From the NCBI GenBank assembly GCA_031418215.1, contig JANOXC010000103.1:89984-153983 (forward strand): a stretch of DNA of 64,000 bases, given 5' to 3'. The position numbers and the translations under genes are program-made. Source of the stretch: JANOXC01 sp031418215. Its GTDB lineage: Bacteria > Bacteroidota > Bacteroidia > AKYH767-A > OLB10. Positions 34,778-44,569 of the stretch are shown one piece after another. Within the stretch, counting starts at the first letter, position 1. Each line of letters opens with the position of its first letter. The notes under the pieces are model-generated. The model searched no databases, was not told where the DNA came from, and saw nothing but the letters and a program-made list of their open reading frames with translations.

Positions 34778-36298
34778 ATGTTAAAGCAGGGATTATACCA
34801 GAAACTCTTACAAAAATTATCACCTCAGCAGATTCAACTGATGAAACTGTTGCAGGTGCCAACAGCATCTTTAGAGGAACGCATTAAAGAAGAACTGGAA
34901 GAAAACCCTGCACTGGAAGAAGGCAGTCCTGATGATATTGCTGAAGAAGAGACAAAAGAAAATGATCAGGAGGATGAACCAGAAATTACGAATGAAGAAG
35001 AATTAGTGCAGGAGGAAAAAGAAGAATATTCAGAAGAGGAAGTAACGGAATCATTAAAAGAACAGGATTCATTTGATATTGCTGATTACATAGAAGATGA
35101 TGATGTACCTTACTACAAGCTGAATGCGAACAACGCATCAGCAGATGATGAAAGACCTGAATCACCCGTTGTAGTAACTATATCGTACCAGGATGCTTTA
35201 CTCTCACAATTAGGGCTGAGTGATCTCGACGACAGAGAGTATTTGATCGGGCAGCATTTGATTGGCAGCCTTGATGATGACGGCTATTTACGTAGGGATT
35301 TATTTGCTATCGCTGACGATCTTTCATTCACACAAAATATTATAACTGATGCAACGGAACTGGAGCATCTTTTAAAAGTGATTCAGACTTTCGATCCTCC
35401 GGGAATCGCTTCCCGTTCGCTGCAGGAATGCCTGTTGATACAGTTACATCGTAAAAAAAATACAGATAAATCCATTTCAATTGCCATTGATATTCTGGAA
35501 AATCACATGGAAGAGTTTTCACGTAAGCACTATGAAAAGATTGCACATTCATTGGGTATTATGGAAGATCAGTTGAAAAGCGGTATTGATGAAATACTTG
35601 CTTTGAATCCGAAACCAGGCGGAGGATCTTCTGAAGATTCACGTACATCCGCACAGATTACCCCTGACTTTATTCTTATTGTAAATAATGATGAAATAGA
35701 AATCAGCCTTAATTCAAAAAACGATCCTGACCTGCGTATCAGCAAATCATTTCAGGAGATGCTTAAATCCTATTCAACAGATAAAAAAAATAAATCAACA
35801 CGGGAAGCCGTTTCATTTATCAAACAAAAAATTGAGGCAGCACGATGGTTTATTGATGCTATCAAGCAACGCCAGCATACCTTGCTCACCACAATGAATG
35901 CCATTGCCAATTACCAACGTGAATATTTCCTGGAAGGTGATGAAAGAAAACTTCGTCCAATGATTTTAAAAGATATTGCAGACATTGTTGCACTTGATAT
36001 CAGCACCGTTTCACGTGTGGCCAACAGTAAATATGTGGAAAGTCCATATGGAACATTTTTATTAAAAACCTTTTTCTCCGAATCATTAACTACTGATAGT
36101 GGCGAAGAAGTATCAAGTCGTGAGGTAAAAAAAATATTACAGGACGCCATTGAGTCAGAAGACAAAAGAAAACCATTGCCTGATGAAAAGTTAATGGAGA
36201 TTCTGAATGATAAAGGGTATAACATTGCACGGAGGACAATTGCAAAATATCGCGAACAACTAAACATACCGGTAGCGAGATTACGTAAACAGCTTTAA
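34778..36298 (+). CDS. rpoN: RNA polymerase sigma-54 factor
   Basis: A 506-residue sigma-54. Region I (LLQKLSPQQIQLMKLLQVPTA) is the activator-interacting Gln/Leu-rich part. A long acidic region II spans about residues 40-110. The core-binding domain contains EYLIGQHLIGSLDDDGYL and LQTFDPPGIASRSLQECL-type motifs, and the end has the RpoN box (ARRTIAKYREQL). It directs transcription from -24/-12 promoters with AAA+ activators; none is encoded in this window. Confidence 0.96.
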   Translation: MLKQGLYQKLLQKLSPQQIQLMKLLQVPTASLEERIKEELEENPALEEGSPDDIAEEETKENDQEDEPEITNEEELVQEEKEEYSEEEVTESLKEQDSFDIADYIEDDDVPYYKLNANNASADDERPESPVVVTISYQDALLSQLGLSDLDDREYLIGQHLIGSLDDDGYLRRDLFAIADDLSFTQNIITDATELEHLLKVIQTFDPPGIASRSLQECLLIQLHRKKNTDKSISIAIDILENHMEEFSRKHYEKIAHSLGIMEDQLKSGIDEILALNPKPGGGSSEDSRTSAQITPDFILIVNNDEIEISLNSKNDPDLRISKSFQEMLKSYSTDKKNKSTREAVSFIKQKIEAARWFIDAIKQRQHTLLTTMNAIANYQREYFLEGDERKLRPMILKDIADIVALDISTVSRVANSKYVESPYGTFLLKTFFSESLTTDSGEEVSSREVKKILQDAIESEDKRKPLPDEKLMEILNDKGYNIARRTIAKYREQLNIPVARLRKQL

Positions 36299-36377
36299 AA
36301 TTACAAGAGCGCTTGCAATTCGGCTTATTTTCCTTCTGAAAAATAATTTAGCTATAATTTAATAAACAAGAATATAT

Positions 36378-37007
36378 ATGTCGCTTCGTTGGGCCAAGAT
36401 TATTTCATTCCTTTTTCAGCCATTGTTAATGCCCATTTACGGTACAATTATTTTGCTGAATGCAGGCACTTGGATGTCATATACAATTTTTCCAGCCTTG
36501 CGGAACGCTTTATATATAGTGATGTTTGCAAGCACTTTTTTAATGCCTGCCCTGACCTTTATTCTATTGCTTAAAAGAAAAGAAATTCATTCGCTGGAAA
36601 TGGAGAGCCGAATTGAAAGAAACATTCCATATTTAAGTACACTTATATTTTATATTGCCGGATGGTATTTGCTAAACAAACTCCCTTTGCCGCGTGTTTT
36701 CGGAAATATCATCATGGGGGCATCGTTAGCAATCTTTATCGCATTCCTGATTAACTTACGCTGGAAAATAAGCATCCATATGATTGCTCTCGGTGGTACA
36801 GCAGGAATGCTGTTTGCCTTTGCCACATTATTTAACTTTCAATTGTCAGTCCCGCTTATTCTACTGCTAATCATTGCAGGCATAACTGGTACAGCCAGAC
36901 TTATGCTTAATGCACATATTCCTTCGCAGGTGTATTCAGGATTTTTACTGGGCTTTGGTGTTGAGTGGCTATTTGTATATATATACAACCTGGCGCCCTA
37001 TTATTAA
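36378..37007 (+). CDS. PAP2-like integral membrane protein
   Basis: A 209-residue protein with about six membrane helices. Two segments resemble PAP2/phosphatase-like cores: KISIHMIALGGTAGM and ARLMLNAHIPSQVYSGFLLG, each with a conserved His. A classical full phosphatase triad is not clear, so function is uncertain; lipid phosphatase or undecaprenyl-pyrophosphate-related activity is possible. The ATG directly follows an (AT)n tract (36372-36379), 79 bp after rpoN. Co-transcription with rpoN is possible. Confidence 0.55.
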   Translation: MSLRWAKIISFLFQPLLMPIYGTIILLNAGTWMSYTIFPALRNALYIVMFASTFLMPALTFILLLKRKEIHSLEMESRIERNIPYLSTLIFYIAGWYLLNKLPLPRVFGNIIMGASLAIFIAFLINLRWKISIHMIALGGTAGMLFAFATLFNFQLSVPLILLLIIAGITGTARLMLNAHIPSQVYSGFLLGFGVEWLFVYIYNLAPYY

Positions 37008-37097
37008 GAATGCATATCCGGATTGAACCAGATAATCCCTTTTGATTTTATTTGTACTAAATTACATTACTACTTAGGTCCGATCGGCATTTAAATA

Positions 37098-37958
37098 TTA
37101 TTTCACAACTTGAACTTTTGCAGTTGTATAACCACTGACGGAAGTCATTCTCAAAATGTAAAATCCAGCTGGGATATCAGCAGCATCCAATTCGATTTTA
37201 TGTTTGCCCGCTGTTTCCATTGGAACGTTAATTGTCTTGTACGTTTTTCCGGAGATATCATATAATGCAAATTGAATATCCCCTTGTTGAGGAATCGAAT
37301 AATATATATAAGAGACATCATTTACGGGATTCGGTTGCACTTTTGAAATACTCATTTCACTTATTGCTTGCTGCTCCTGAACACCCACTAAACCTGAGAG
37401 CGCCACATCATCAATAATAAAATAATTCCCTATTGCAGGGGTTGTTAATACAGTGTCGGTTAATACGAATTCGATTATGCAGGTATCAGGATTAAAGGAG
37501 CTGTAATAAACTGGAATATTTGCCTGTGTAAATGACGTTACTGACGAAGTAAATTCCTGCGCCGCGGCACCTGCACCCGCACCATTTTCATACATGGCGG
37601 CAAAAGCACCAAATATCCCGGTAGTCACTTTGTTAAATTTGTAATAGAAACTCAGTGTTGCAAAAGCTTGGGTAATAGGGAATCCAACAAAATTCATATC
37701 CATTGATGCGATTACCGGAACAATGTCACCCCCAAGTGTACTTACTACTTCCCCTTTTAATGCAAATGAACCATTATGTGGTGGTGTTGCCTGTGTAATT
37801 GGCACGGCAAAGCCTGGTATATTATTAACAAACCATCCATCCGGATTGCCGGTAGTCCAATTTTCGAAACCCGGATTAGGAACAGGGTTTTGTGCATTAA
37901 CGGTGTTTGCAAATCCAATAACAAATAAAATCAAAATCGGAAGTAGTTGTTTTTTCAT
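37098..37958 (-). CDS. Secreted T9SS type A C-terminal domain protein
   Basis: A 286-residue protein. A signal peptide (MKKQLLPILILFVIGFANTVNA) is followed by a jelly-roll-like domain of about 180 residues (NPGFENWTTGNPDGWFVNNI ... NYFIIDDVALSG), typical of PCMD/carbohydrate-binding-like secreted proteins. The C-terminal part (ISKVQPNPVNDVSYIYYSIP ... IPAGFYILRMTSVSG) is a T9SS type A sorting domain. Ligand unknown. A -7 element lies at 37986-37993. Confidence 0.85.
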   Translation of the reverse strand: MKKQLLPILILFVIGFANTVNAQNPVPNPGFENWTTGNPDGWFVNNIPGFAVPITQATPPHNGSFALKGEVVSTLGGDIVPVIASMDMNFVGFPITQAFATLSFYYKFNKVTTGIFGAFAAMYENGAGAGAAAQEFTSSVTSFTQANIPVYYSSFNPDTCIIEFVLTDTVLTTPAIGNYFIIDDVALSGLVGVQEQQAISEMSISKVQPNPVNDVSYIYYSIPQQGDIQFALYDISGKTYKTINVPMETAGKHKIELDAADIPAGFYILRMTSVSGYTTAKVQVVK

Positions 37959-37985
37959 GATTTCAAATATTTAGTTTATATCAAT

Positions 37986-37993
37986 CAAAGGTA
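37986..37993 (-). promoter_or_regulatory. TAnnTTTG promoter element for the T9SS gene
   Basis: TACCTTTG on the minus strand ends 27 nt before the ATG at 37958. Confidence 0.5.
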
Positions 37994-38256
37994 ATATTCA
38001 TTTAAACTAGTAATATGAAGAACATTTTAATTATATTTATTTCTTATTCTACTATGAAGCATTGGGACATTAAACATGATCAAAATCATACTTGGCAATT
38101 CTGAAAAGTCAACCCGGATATTACAGCAGATGGTAAACAACCTATACTGGTGCGTCGCTTCGTGCAAAAACTACCGTTCCTCTTCAAACTAATTATTAAA
38201 GGAAAATCAGTTGAAAAATGTAGATTCCGAGCTTAAATATTCAATCCCGCAAATAG
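37994..38256. other. Divergent intergenic region, no confident gene
   Basis: The gap between two divergent T9SS genes shows no complete gene. A plus-strand open stretch (about 38105-38225) reads VNPDITADGKQPILVRRF and is vaguely like the N-terminus of Bacteroidota tyrosine recombinases, but it has no start and no continuation. Confidence 0.3.
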
Positions 38257-38264
38257 TATCTTTG
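38257..38264 (+). promoter_or_regulatory. TAnnTTTG promoter element for 38278 gene
   Basis: TATCTTTG ends 13 nt before the ATG at 38278. Confidence 0.5.
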
Positions 38265-38277
38265 AAAAAAAACAATT

Positions 38278-39525
38278 ATGCGCTTTCATTTTACCCTATT
38301 CCTACTGCTAAGCTGCATGAATAATGCAGTATTCGCTCAAGCAGGATGCACTGACCCACAAGCAACAAATTATAATCCTACAGCTCTTTCCAATGACGGA
38401 TCCTGTGTTTATACTGCTACCACACTTTCACTGACACTGCTTACCAATCTAGCATCACCGGTACTTGATGAGAGTTCCGGAGTCTGCATCCTTAATGGCA
38501 ATTTATGGACACAGGTCGATAATACTAACCATTCCATTTACCGTATTGACAGCCTTAACCCCAGCAATCTTCAAACAATCAGCATCAATGGAGTAGCAAA
38601 TACTGACTGGGAAGACCTAGCAAAAAGCACTGATCACATTTTTATTGGCGACTTTGGGAACAATTCAGGAAACAGAACAGACCTGCACATTTTAAAAATT
38701 GCAAATTCAGATCTCATTTCCTCGGCAACCAATGTAAATGCCGAAATCATCAATTTCAGTTATGCTGATCAAAATGATTTTACTGCACACCTGAATAGTA
38801 ATTCATTTGATTGCGAAGCATTTTTCTTTTTAAATGATTCACTTCACCTTTTCACCAAAGACTGGGTGAATAAAATCACCAAACATTATGTAATCCCTTC
38901 TTCTGCGGGAACCTATGTTGCGCAGTTAGTGGACAGTTTTAATGTTAACTGCCTCATCACTTCAGCAACCAAACAGGATGACGGACTTATCACTTTGCTT
39001 GGATATGACAACACCGGGCTTGCTCCCTGTTTTGTATGGATGCTTTATGATTATCAGGGCAACAACTTTTTTAGCGGCAATAAACGATATTTTTCTCTTG
39101 GAAGCGCTGCCAGCCTGGGACAGTTGGAAGGGATAGATTTGCGTGGCGACAATAACGGCTACATTACCAATGAACGATTTCAGCAATTAATTTTTAACGT
39201 TCCACCACAACTGAAATCATTTGACCTCAATCCTTATTTACCATCCACTACAACAGCTGTTGCCAACGTGAATAACCAACCTGTTGTTTTCAAAGCTTAC
39301 CCTGTTCCTTCCAATGAAACATTGACGATTTCTATACAGCCATTTACAAAAAATGAACGCTATGTTTTCATCATCAAAGATCTTAATGGTAAAACCATTC
39401 AGGAAAAAAACCTCTCAGAAGAAATTACAAAACTCAATATCTCCGGCTTGCAGAATGGCATTTATGAAGGCAAAATTTACTTACTCTCCAAACTCATGGC
39501 TTCCCTTCGAATCGCAAAAAATTAA
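38278..39525 (+). CDS. Secreted T9SS type A protein with GCTDPxAxNYNP motif
   Basis: A 415-residue protein. After the signal peptide (about residues 1-21) comes a short Cys-containing motif, GCTDPQATNYNPTALSNDGS plus CVY, often found in Bacteroidota secreted proteins. The central region (residues 50-320) contains VDNTNHSIYRIDSLNP and IFIGDFGNNSGNRTDLHIL and may be a beta-propeller. The end (FKAYPVPSNETLTISIQPF ... LQNGIYEGKIYLL) is a T9SS type A domain. Function unknown. Confidence 0.83.
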   Translation: MRFHFTLFLLLSCMNNAVFAQAGCTDPQATNYNPTALSNDGSCVYTATTLSLTLLTNLASPVLDESSGVCILNGNLWTQVDNTNHSIYRIDSLNPSNLQTISINGVANTDWEDLAKSTDHIFIGDFGNNSGNRTDLHILKIANSDLISSATNVNAEIINFSYADQNDFTAHLNSNSFDCEAFFFLNDSLHLFTKDWVNKITKHYVIPSSAGTYVAQLVDSFNVNCLITSATKQDDGLITLLGYDNTGLAPCFVWMLYDYQGNNFFSGNKRYFSLGSAASLGQLEGIDLRGDNNGYITNERFQQLIFNVPPQLKSFDLNPYLPSTTTAVANVNNQPVVFKAYPVPSNETLTISIQPFTKNERYVFIIKDLNGKTIQEKNLSEEITKLNISGLQNGIYEGKIYLLSKLMASLRIAKN

Positions 39526-39835
39526 AAAAGGCTATTCTTCCTGTGGTGCAGTGAATAAATATTCCCTTTTCGACCATGATTTTTGAGCTGTTTACCTCAT
39601 TTTTCAATTGTATTCACAAAAAATGGCGTGCTAAAGCGCTCAAAACATAAAATATGTCTTTTTCATTTCTTAGATTTACCATTGAAAATGCTCCTAATTG
39701 TGTTCCTTTTTTGATGCTCAATTATTACCGTATTTACTGATGGAGAAGATCGCCATTACTTGACTGCTAACCAATAAAAGGGTATCTTAGCCCTTCCAAA
39801 CTATATATATTATAGGCTGACCAAAACCAGCGTCC
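39526..39835. other. Intergenic region, promoter-like element only
   Basis: No gene is seen in this 310-bp gap. Near the end, a GGGTATCTTAGCCC segment (about 39780-39793) contains TATCTTAG, a weak -7 match, inside a short palindrome, followed by an (AT)n tract (39802-39811) before the ATG at 39836. Confidence 0.3.
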
Positions 39836-42800
39836 ATGTTGCGTTTCCTGAAGATGTTTTCTTTGTTTTTCTTGTTGCCATTTCTGGCATCAGCACAACC
39901 CTGGACTACCTTTCCGGGTGACAATGCCTGTGGGGCAATCAATCCGAATGTAACATACTGCCCGGGCTCCAGTAATTCATTTTGTGTAGGTGATTCTGTT
40001 GGTTTTGGAAGTGGTGGTACGTCGGGGTCAGTTGACTCAAGTTTTATTGCATGGGGTGATGGAACAATAAATGTATATCCTAATAATTTTTCCGGATGCG
40101 TTTACAATACTTATAAATTCAGGCCCGACTCCTGTGTTACCAATGGTTTTCTAAAGGTTGATATTGTTGTAGGCTTTTATGACACTTGCGCGGCCGGGTA
40201 TAGCCTTAATTCGTTTGGGACATCCATCTATATAAAATTCAGGCCACATGCTGAATTCACAGCCACTCCTTCTACTATTTGTGTGGATGAACCCGTTACA
40301 TTTAACCTTAGCAAGACCTGCTCCAATGCGAATAATTTAATAATAGAATACGCACACTATTCATGGGATATGGGTAATGGCAATGTTTACAGTGATTCAA
40401 CCTTGGGGGCCGTTAATCCTCCGCCACCACCTTACGATACATATACTGTACCTGGAACATATACTATTACATTAACCATCACGAATAACTGTGCTACATC
40501 TGTTTATGCGAAACAGATCATAGTTAGGCCACCAACAGTTATTGCACCTTCAATTGTTGCAGACAGTTGTGCTCCTGCCTCGTTTCAGCCTACCATGATT
40601 GCAAGTAACGTTTTGACCTATCAATGGAGTTCAAATCCAACTGCGGCTATCAATAATGATACAATTGCTCAGCCGATAATTAATGTAACATCTCCTGGTT
40701 TATATATATTCAATGTTACAGCAACAGGATGTTGTTTTCTACCTAGCGGTAATTGCAACTGGAGCGATACTTTAAAATTTGATCAGGGACCATGGTTAAC
40801 TCCACAAGCCGCACCGCCCACTTTATGTGATAGTGGCGACCTAAACCCGTTAAACTTTTTTGCTATCAATGATCCTGATACCGTCATCATTTCTTATCAA
40901 TGGTCGTTTCCGGGCGGGAGTCCTGCAAATGACAACTCAGCCAATCCTCCATTAATAAATTATAGTTCACCAGGTGTTTATCCATTAACATTGATTGTTA
41001 CAAGCCCTTGCGGAAACGATACCATTATTGATTCATTACATGTGTATCAATCTCCGCAAGTGAGTATTACTTCTTCTGCATTAAATGATTGCGATAGCAT
41101 TGGAATAACTTTTAATAACACTTCTGTCGTCAGTCAAAATTATTCATGGTCGGTCCCTTCTCCAGGTGTTTTTGTTCCTCCTACGAACAGCAGCAGCGCT
41201 TCACCAATCATCTCCTATAATGTACCCGGCAATTATGATGTTATATTATCAGCCACCACTAATGCCGTTTGCCCTGCTGCAACAGACACTTTCCGCATAA
41301 CTTTATTACCCGGACCTAATGTACAATTAACAAGCTTCATTCCCGATTCCTGTATCACAGCCACATTAGCACCTTTGAATTATTTCAATATCAGCGGAAG
41401 TGTGGCCAGCTACTCCTGGCTTTTCCCGGGAGGCAACCCTTCTTCCGACAATACAGCAAACCCTCCAGCTGTTTTATATGACACCTTAGGAACTTATGTT
41501 GTTACACTCATTGCAACAGACGCCATGTGTGGAAGCGATTCAATCACGGATACATTTTATGTTAGTGCACCACCATCCTTAACGGTGACTCCTGATTCAT
41601 TGTCAGGATGCGGAACACTTACCGTAACTTTTACCAATACCTCCCCTGCCAATCAAACTTATTTTTGGACAACAACAGGGACATTTACCAATGGCAACAA
41701 CACCAGTCCGGCACCCACTATATTTTATGGCGCACCCGGCAGCGATATTATATCTGTAGTAGCTTCTTCAGCTGGATGCCCCAGCACCTCCCCACAAAAT
41801 TTTGCCGTTTCCATTGGCGAATCTCCGCAACTTTTTACAACAGCCCTGCTACCGGTTGCTGACGGCTGCGACAGTAATTTTGTGTTTCAATGGTTTAATT
41901 ATTTTGCTTTTAATCCCAGCCCAAGTGATTCCGGATACAGTTGGCAGGTATTCCTCAACAATGTTAATATATATAATAACATTTCCGTAAACCCTCCCGA
42001 TTTTCAGGCATTGAATACCGGTGAGTACATAATTACCGCTTCCGTTTGGAATAATTGTGATACGATTCTGCTTACAGACACCTTCAATGTCTTTCAACCA
42101 GCAACGCTTCAATTACCTGGTGACACGATCGTATGTAAAGATTATGGAATCTATTTGTTAACTGCAAATCCAACCGGCGGCAACTGGTACTTAAATGGAA
42201 ATACAACTCCATTAGCAGTTGCAGATTTTGACCCTTCCATTGCAGTTAACGACAGCAATAAACTAGTATATATATATGCAGAAGGAACAAACTGCCAGAC
42301 AAGTGATTCCTTTTTAATAATCGTTTCAGGGCTGAATATTTCTGCGGGCAGTGATATTGCTTTGTGTAACAACATTGGCCTATATCAACTTACAGGCGGC
42401 ACACCTGTTAATGGAGCTTGGTCGGGAACAGCAATTAATAATCCTACTTCATCAGGGCAATACAATGTCGCATTAATTCCACCCGCAGGCGATACATTAG
42501 TTTATTCTTACACTGATGCCGGCACTACTTGTATTACAAAAGACACGATATTAATAACAGTTAACATTCCTACGTCTGCGCAATTTATTTTGCCTGATAC
42601 TGTATGTGAAGGAGATGTAGTCCAGTTTAATAATCTTTCCCCGAACACCAATACCTACTGGGATTTTGGAGATGCAACTGCAACAGACACCAATACAGTA
42701 ACAACTCATATATATAATATTGATGATACCTATTTAGTTTCTTTAATTATTCTTGACCTTGCAGGATGCCGCGACACATTGCAAGACAGCATTGCGGTGC

Positions 42801-44563
42801 TTCGTCCACCCGACGCTTCCTTCACTACTGATACCAACACGCTTTGTGCAGGTTTACCGTTGCATGTTACCAATTTGAGTTCCTTTACTAGTTACACATC
42901 TTATATATGGAATTATGGTAATGGAATAACGGACACAACGTTCATCCCTGACACCATATACTTTAGTCAGGCCCAGGGTACAACAGGAACCTATAACATT
43001 ATTCTGCAAACACTCAACCGGTGTGGTGTTGCAGGAGACTCACACCCGATTAATATTCTTCAGGTTCCTTTTGCGAATGCAGGATATTCACAAGGCGATG
43101 GATGTTCACCTGATACAGTTGAATTCAGCAATATTTCTCAAGGTGGCAGCGGGCAATATGTTTGGTACATTGACAATACGCCAATCTCATCGGATTCAGC
43201 ATTGTTACCGCAGGTATTTACAGCTGATTCGCTAGGTGCCATTTACTACCTAACACTAACTGCTACCAATATTTGCGGCATAGATTCATTCTTTGATTCT
43301 ATTGTAATTAACCCAAGTATTGTTTATGCTTTCTTCAGCATGAGCAATACCGCTATTTGCAAAAACGATACGTTAGAATTAGTAAGTTATTCCACGCCCG
43401 GCTCCTATATATACTGGGACTTAGGGGACGGTTCGACTGCAACCGGTGATACTATAAATTATGCATATAATATTGCAGGTGTATATAATATTACACAAAT
43501 TGCATATGGATGCGGACTTGATACCGCCAATCGCTTTATCACTATTCATGAAATACCTAAAGCTGATTTTACAGTACCTCCTGTAACATGCAACAAAGAC
43601 ACGCTTCAGTTCGACAACATTTCAACTTCGGTAAATTCTTTCGGAAGTATCTGGCATTTCGGCGATGGCACCACATCATCATTTACAGACCCAATTCATC
43701 AGTATGCAGATTCCGGCTTATATACAATTACCCTCTTTGTTACAGACGCACCAACAGGCTGTCGTGACTCTACACAGCAAAGTGTTCTTATAGTTGCCGA
43801 TCCACTGGCCTCCTTTTACATTCCAAACCCTGATGGTTGCAATCATACCATAGCTCTTGTTAATAACAGCACCTATGCCGATCATTTTATCTGGAACATG
43901 GGCAATGGTGATGTATTAACAGATGAAGCACCGGTTTACACCTATCCTGATACAGGTGCTTTTACTGTTACACTACTTGCATCAAATTCCAATCAATGTA
44001 CTGACGATACTTCATATAGTTATGTTTATGTTTTGCCTGTCCCTCATGCTGAATTTACCCCTGATCCTTATCATCAATCAATATTAAATCCGCATTTTAA
44101 TTTCATCAACCTAAGTAGTGGTGATTCAATCATCAGCCATGCCTGGTATTTTGGCGATGGCACAGCAGCCTATTCATTTGAGCCAACGCATTTTTATAGT
44201 GACACCGGCCTATTCAATGTTAAACTCATTGTGACCAATATATATAATTGCGCCGATTCTTTGATTCAGGAAGTTGAGGTTGATCCTGAATTTGTTTTTT
44301 ACATCGCGAATTCATTCACCCCTGATGGTGATGGGAACAATGATTATTTCAATGTAAAAGGCTGGTACATCAGCCAGGCAAGATTAACCATATTCAATCG
44401 TTGGGGAGAAAAAGTTTTTGAAACCGACGATTATGAAAAAGGTTGGGATGGCAGGTACAAAGACAGGAATGCTGAACAAGGTGTATATATATATTATATT
44501 AAAGCTACTGATCCCGATGGAGTAGAATACAAGAAAAAAGGATCTTTTACACTGATTCGCTGA
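39836..44563 (+). CDS. Giant secreted PKD-repeat protein with gliding-motility type B T9SS domain
   Basis: A 1575-residue secreted protein with a signal peptide (MLRFLKMFSLFFLLPFLASA). It is built mostly from PKD-like repeats, seen as YSWDMGNG, YQWSFPGGSPA, TYWDFGDATAT, IYWDLGDGSTATGD, WHFGDGTTSS, FIWNMGNGDV and AWYFGDGTAAY, each near an HxYxxxGxYxVxL-like strand. The C-terminal domain (IANSFTPDGDGNNDYFNVKG ... GSFTLIR) is the gliding-motility-associated type B T9SS signal. A surface adhesin or matrix role is likely. Many (AT)n tracts lie in frame here as Ile-Tyr pairs. Confidence 0.92.
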   Translation: MLRFLKMFSLFFLLPFLASAQPWTTFPGDNACGAINPNVTYCPGSSNSFCVGDSVGFGSGGTSGSVDSSFIAWGDGTINVYPNNFSGCVYNTYKFRPDSCVTNGFLKVDIVVGFYDTCAAGYSLNSFGTSIYIKFRPHAEFTATPSTICVDEPVTFNLSKTCSNANNLIIEYAHYSWDMGNGNVYSDSTLGAVNPPPPPYDTYTVPGTYTITLTITNNCATSVYAKQIIVRPPTVIAPSIVADSCAPASFQPTMIASNVLTYQWSSNPTAAINNDTIAQPIINVTSPGLYIFNVTATGCCFLPSGNCNWSDTLKFDQGPWLTPQAAPPTLCDSGDLNPLNFFAINDPDTVIISYQWSFPGGSPANDNSANPPLINYSSPGVYPLTLIVTSPCGNDTIIDSLHVYQSPQVSITSSALNDCDSIGITFNNTSVVSQNYSWSVPSPGVFVPPTNSSSASPIISYNVPGNYDVILSATTNAVCPAATDTFRITLLPGPNVQLTSFIPDSCITATLAPLNYFNISGSVASYSWLFPGGNPSSDNTANPPAVLYDTLGTYVVTLIATDAMCGSDSITDTFYVSAPPSLTVTPDSLSGCGTLTVTFTNTSPANQTYFWTTTGTFTNGNNTSPAPTIFYGAPGSDIISVVASSAGCPSTSPQNFAVSIGESPQLFTTALLPVADGCDSNFVFQWFNYFAFNPSPSDSGYSWQVFLNNVNIYNNISVNPPDFQALNTGEYIITASVWNNCDTILLTDTFNVFQPATLQLPGDTIVCKDYGIYLLTANPTGGNWYLNGNTTPLAVADFDPSIAVNDSNKLVYIYAEGTNCQTSDSFLIIVSGLNISAGSDIALCNNIGLYQLTGGTPVNGAWSGTAINNPTSSGQYNVALIPPAGDTLVYSYTDAGTTCITKDTILITVNIPTSAQFILPDTVCEGDVVQFNNLSPNTNTYWDFGDATATDTNTVTTHIYNIDDTYLVSLIILDLAGCRDTLQDSIAVLRPPDASFTTDTNTLCAGLPLHVTNLSSFTSYTSYIWNYGNGITDTTFIPDTIYFSQAQGTTGTYNIILQTLNRCGVAGDSHPINILQVPFANAGYSQGDGCSPDTVEFSNISQGGSGQYVWYIDNTPISSDSALLPQVFTADSLGAIYYLTLTATNICGIDSFFDSIVINPSIVYAFFSMSNTAICKNDTLELVSYSTPGSYIYWDLGDGSTATGDTINYAYNIAGVYNITQIAYGCGLDTANRFITIHEIPKADFTVPPVTCNKDTLQFDNISTSVNSFGSIWHFGDGTTSSFTDPIHQYADSGLYTITLFVTDAPTGCRDSTQQSVLIVADPLASFYIPNPDGCNHTIALVNNSTYADHFIWNMGNGDVLTDEAPVYTYPDTGAFTVTLLASNSNQCTDDTSYSYVYVLPVPHAEFTPDPYHQSILNPHFNFINLSSGDSIISHAWYFGDGTAAYSFEPTHFYSDTGLFNVKLIVTNIYNCADSLIQEVEVDPEFVFYIANSFTPDGDGNNDYFNVKGWYISQARLTIFNRWGEKVFETDDYEKGWDGRYKDRNAEQGVYIYYIKATDPDGVEYKKKGSFTLIR

Positions 44564-44569
44564 TCTTCG

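Noticed and set aside
38105..38225. Possible remnant of a tyrosine recombinase N-terminus
   Set aside because: Only a short similarity in one frame, no start codon, and no continuation or other recombinase parts.
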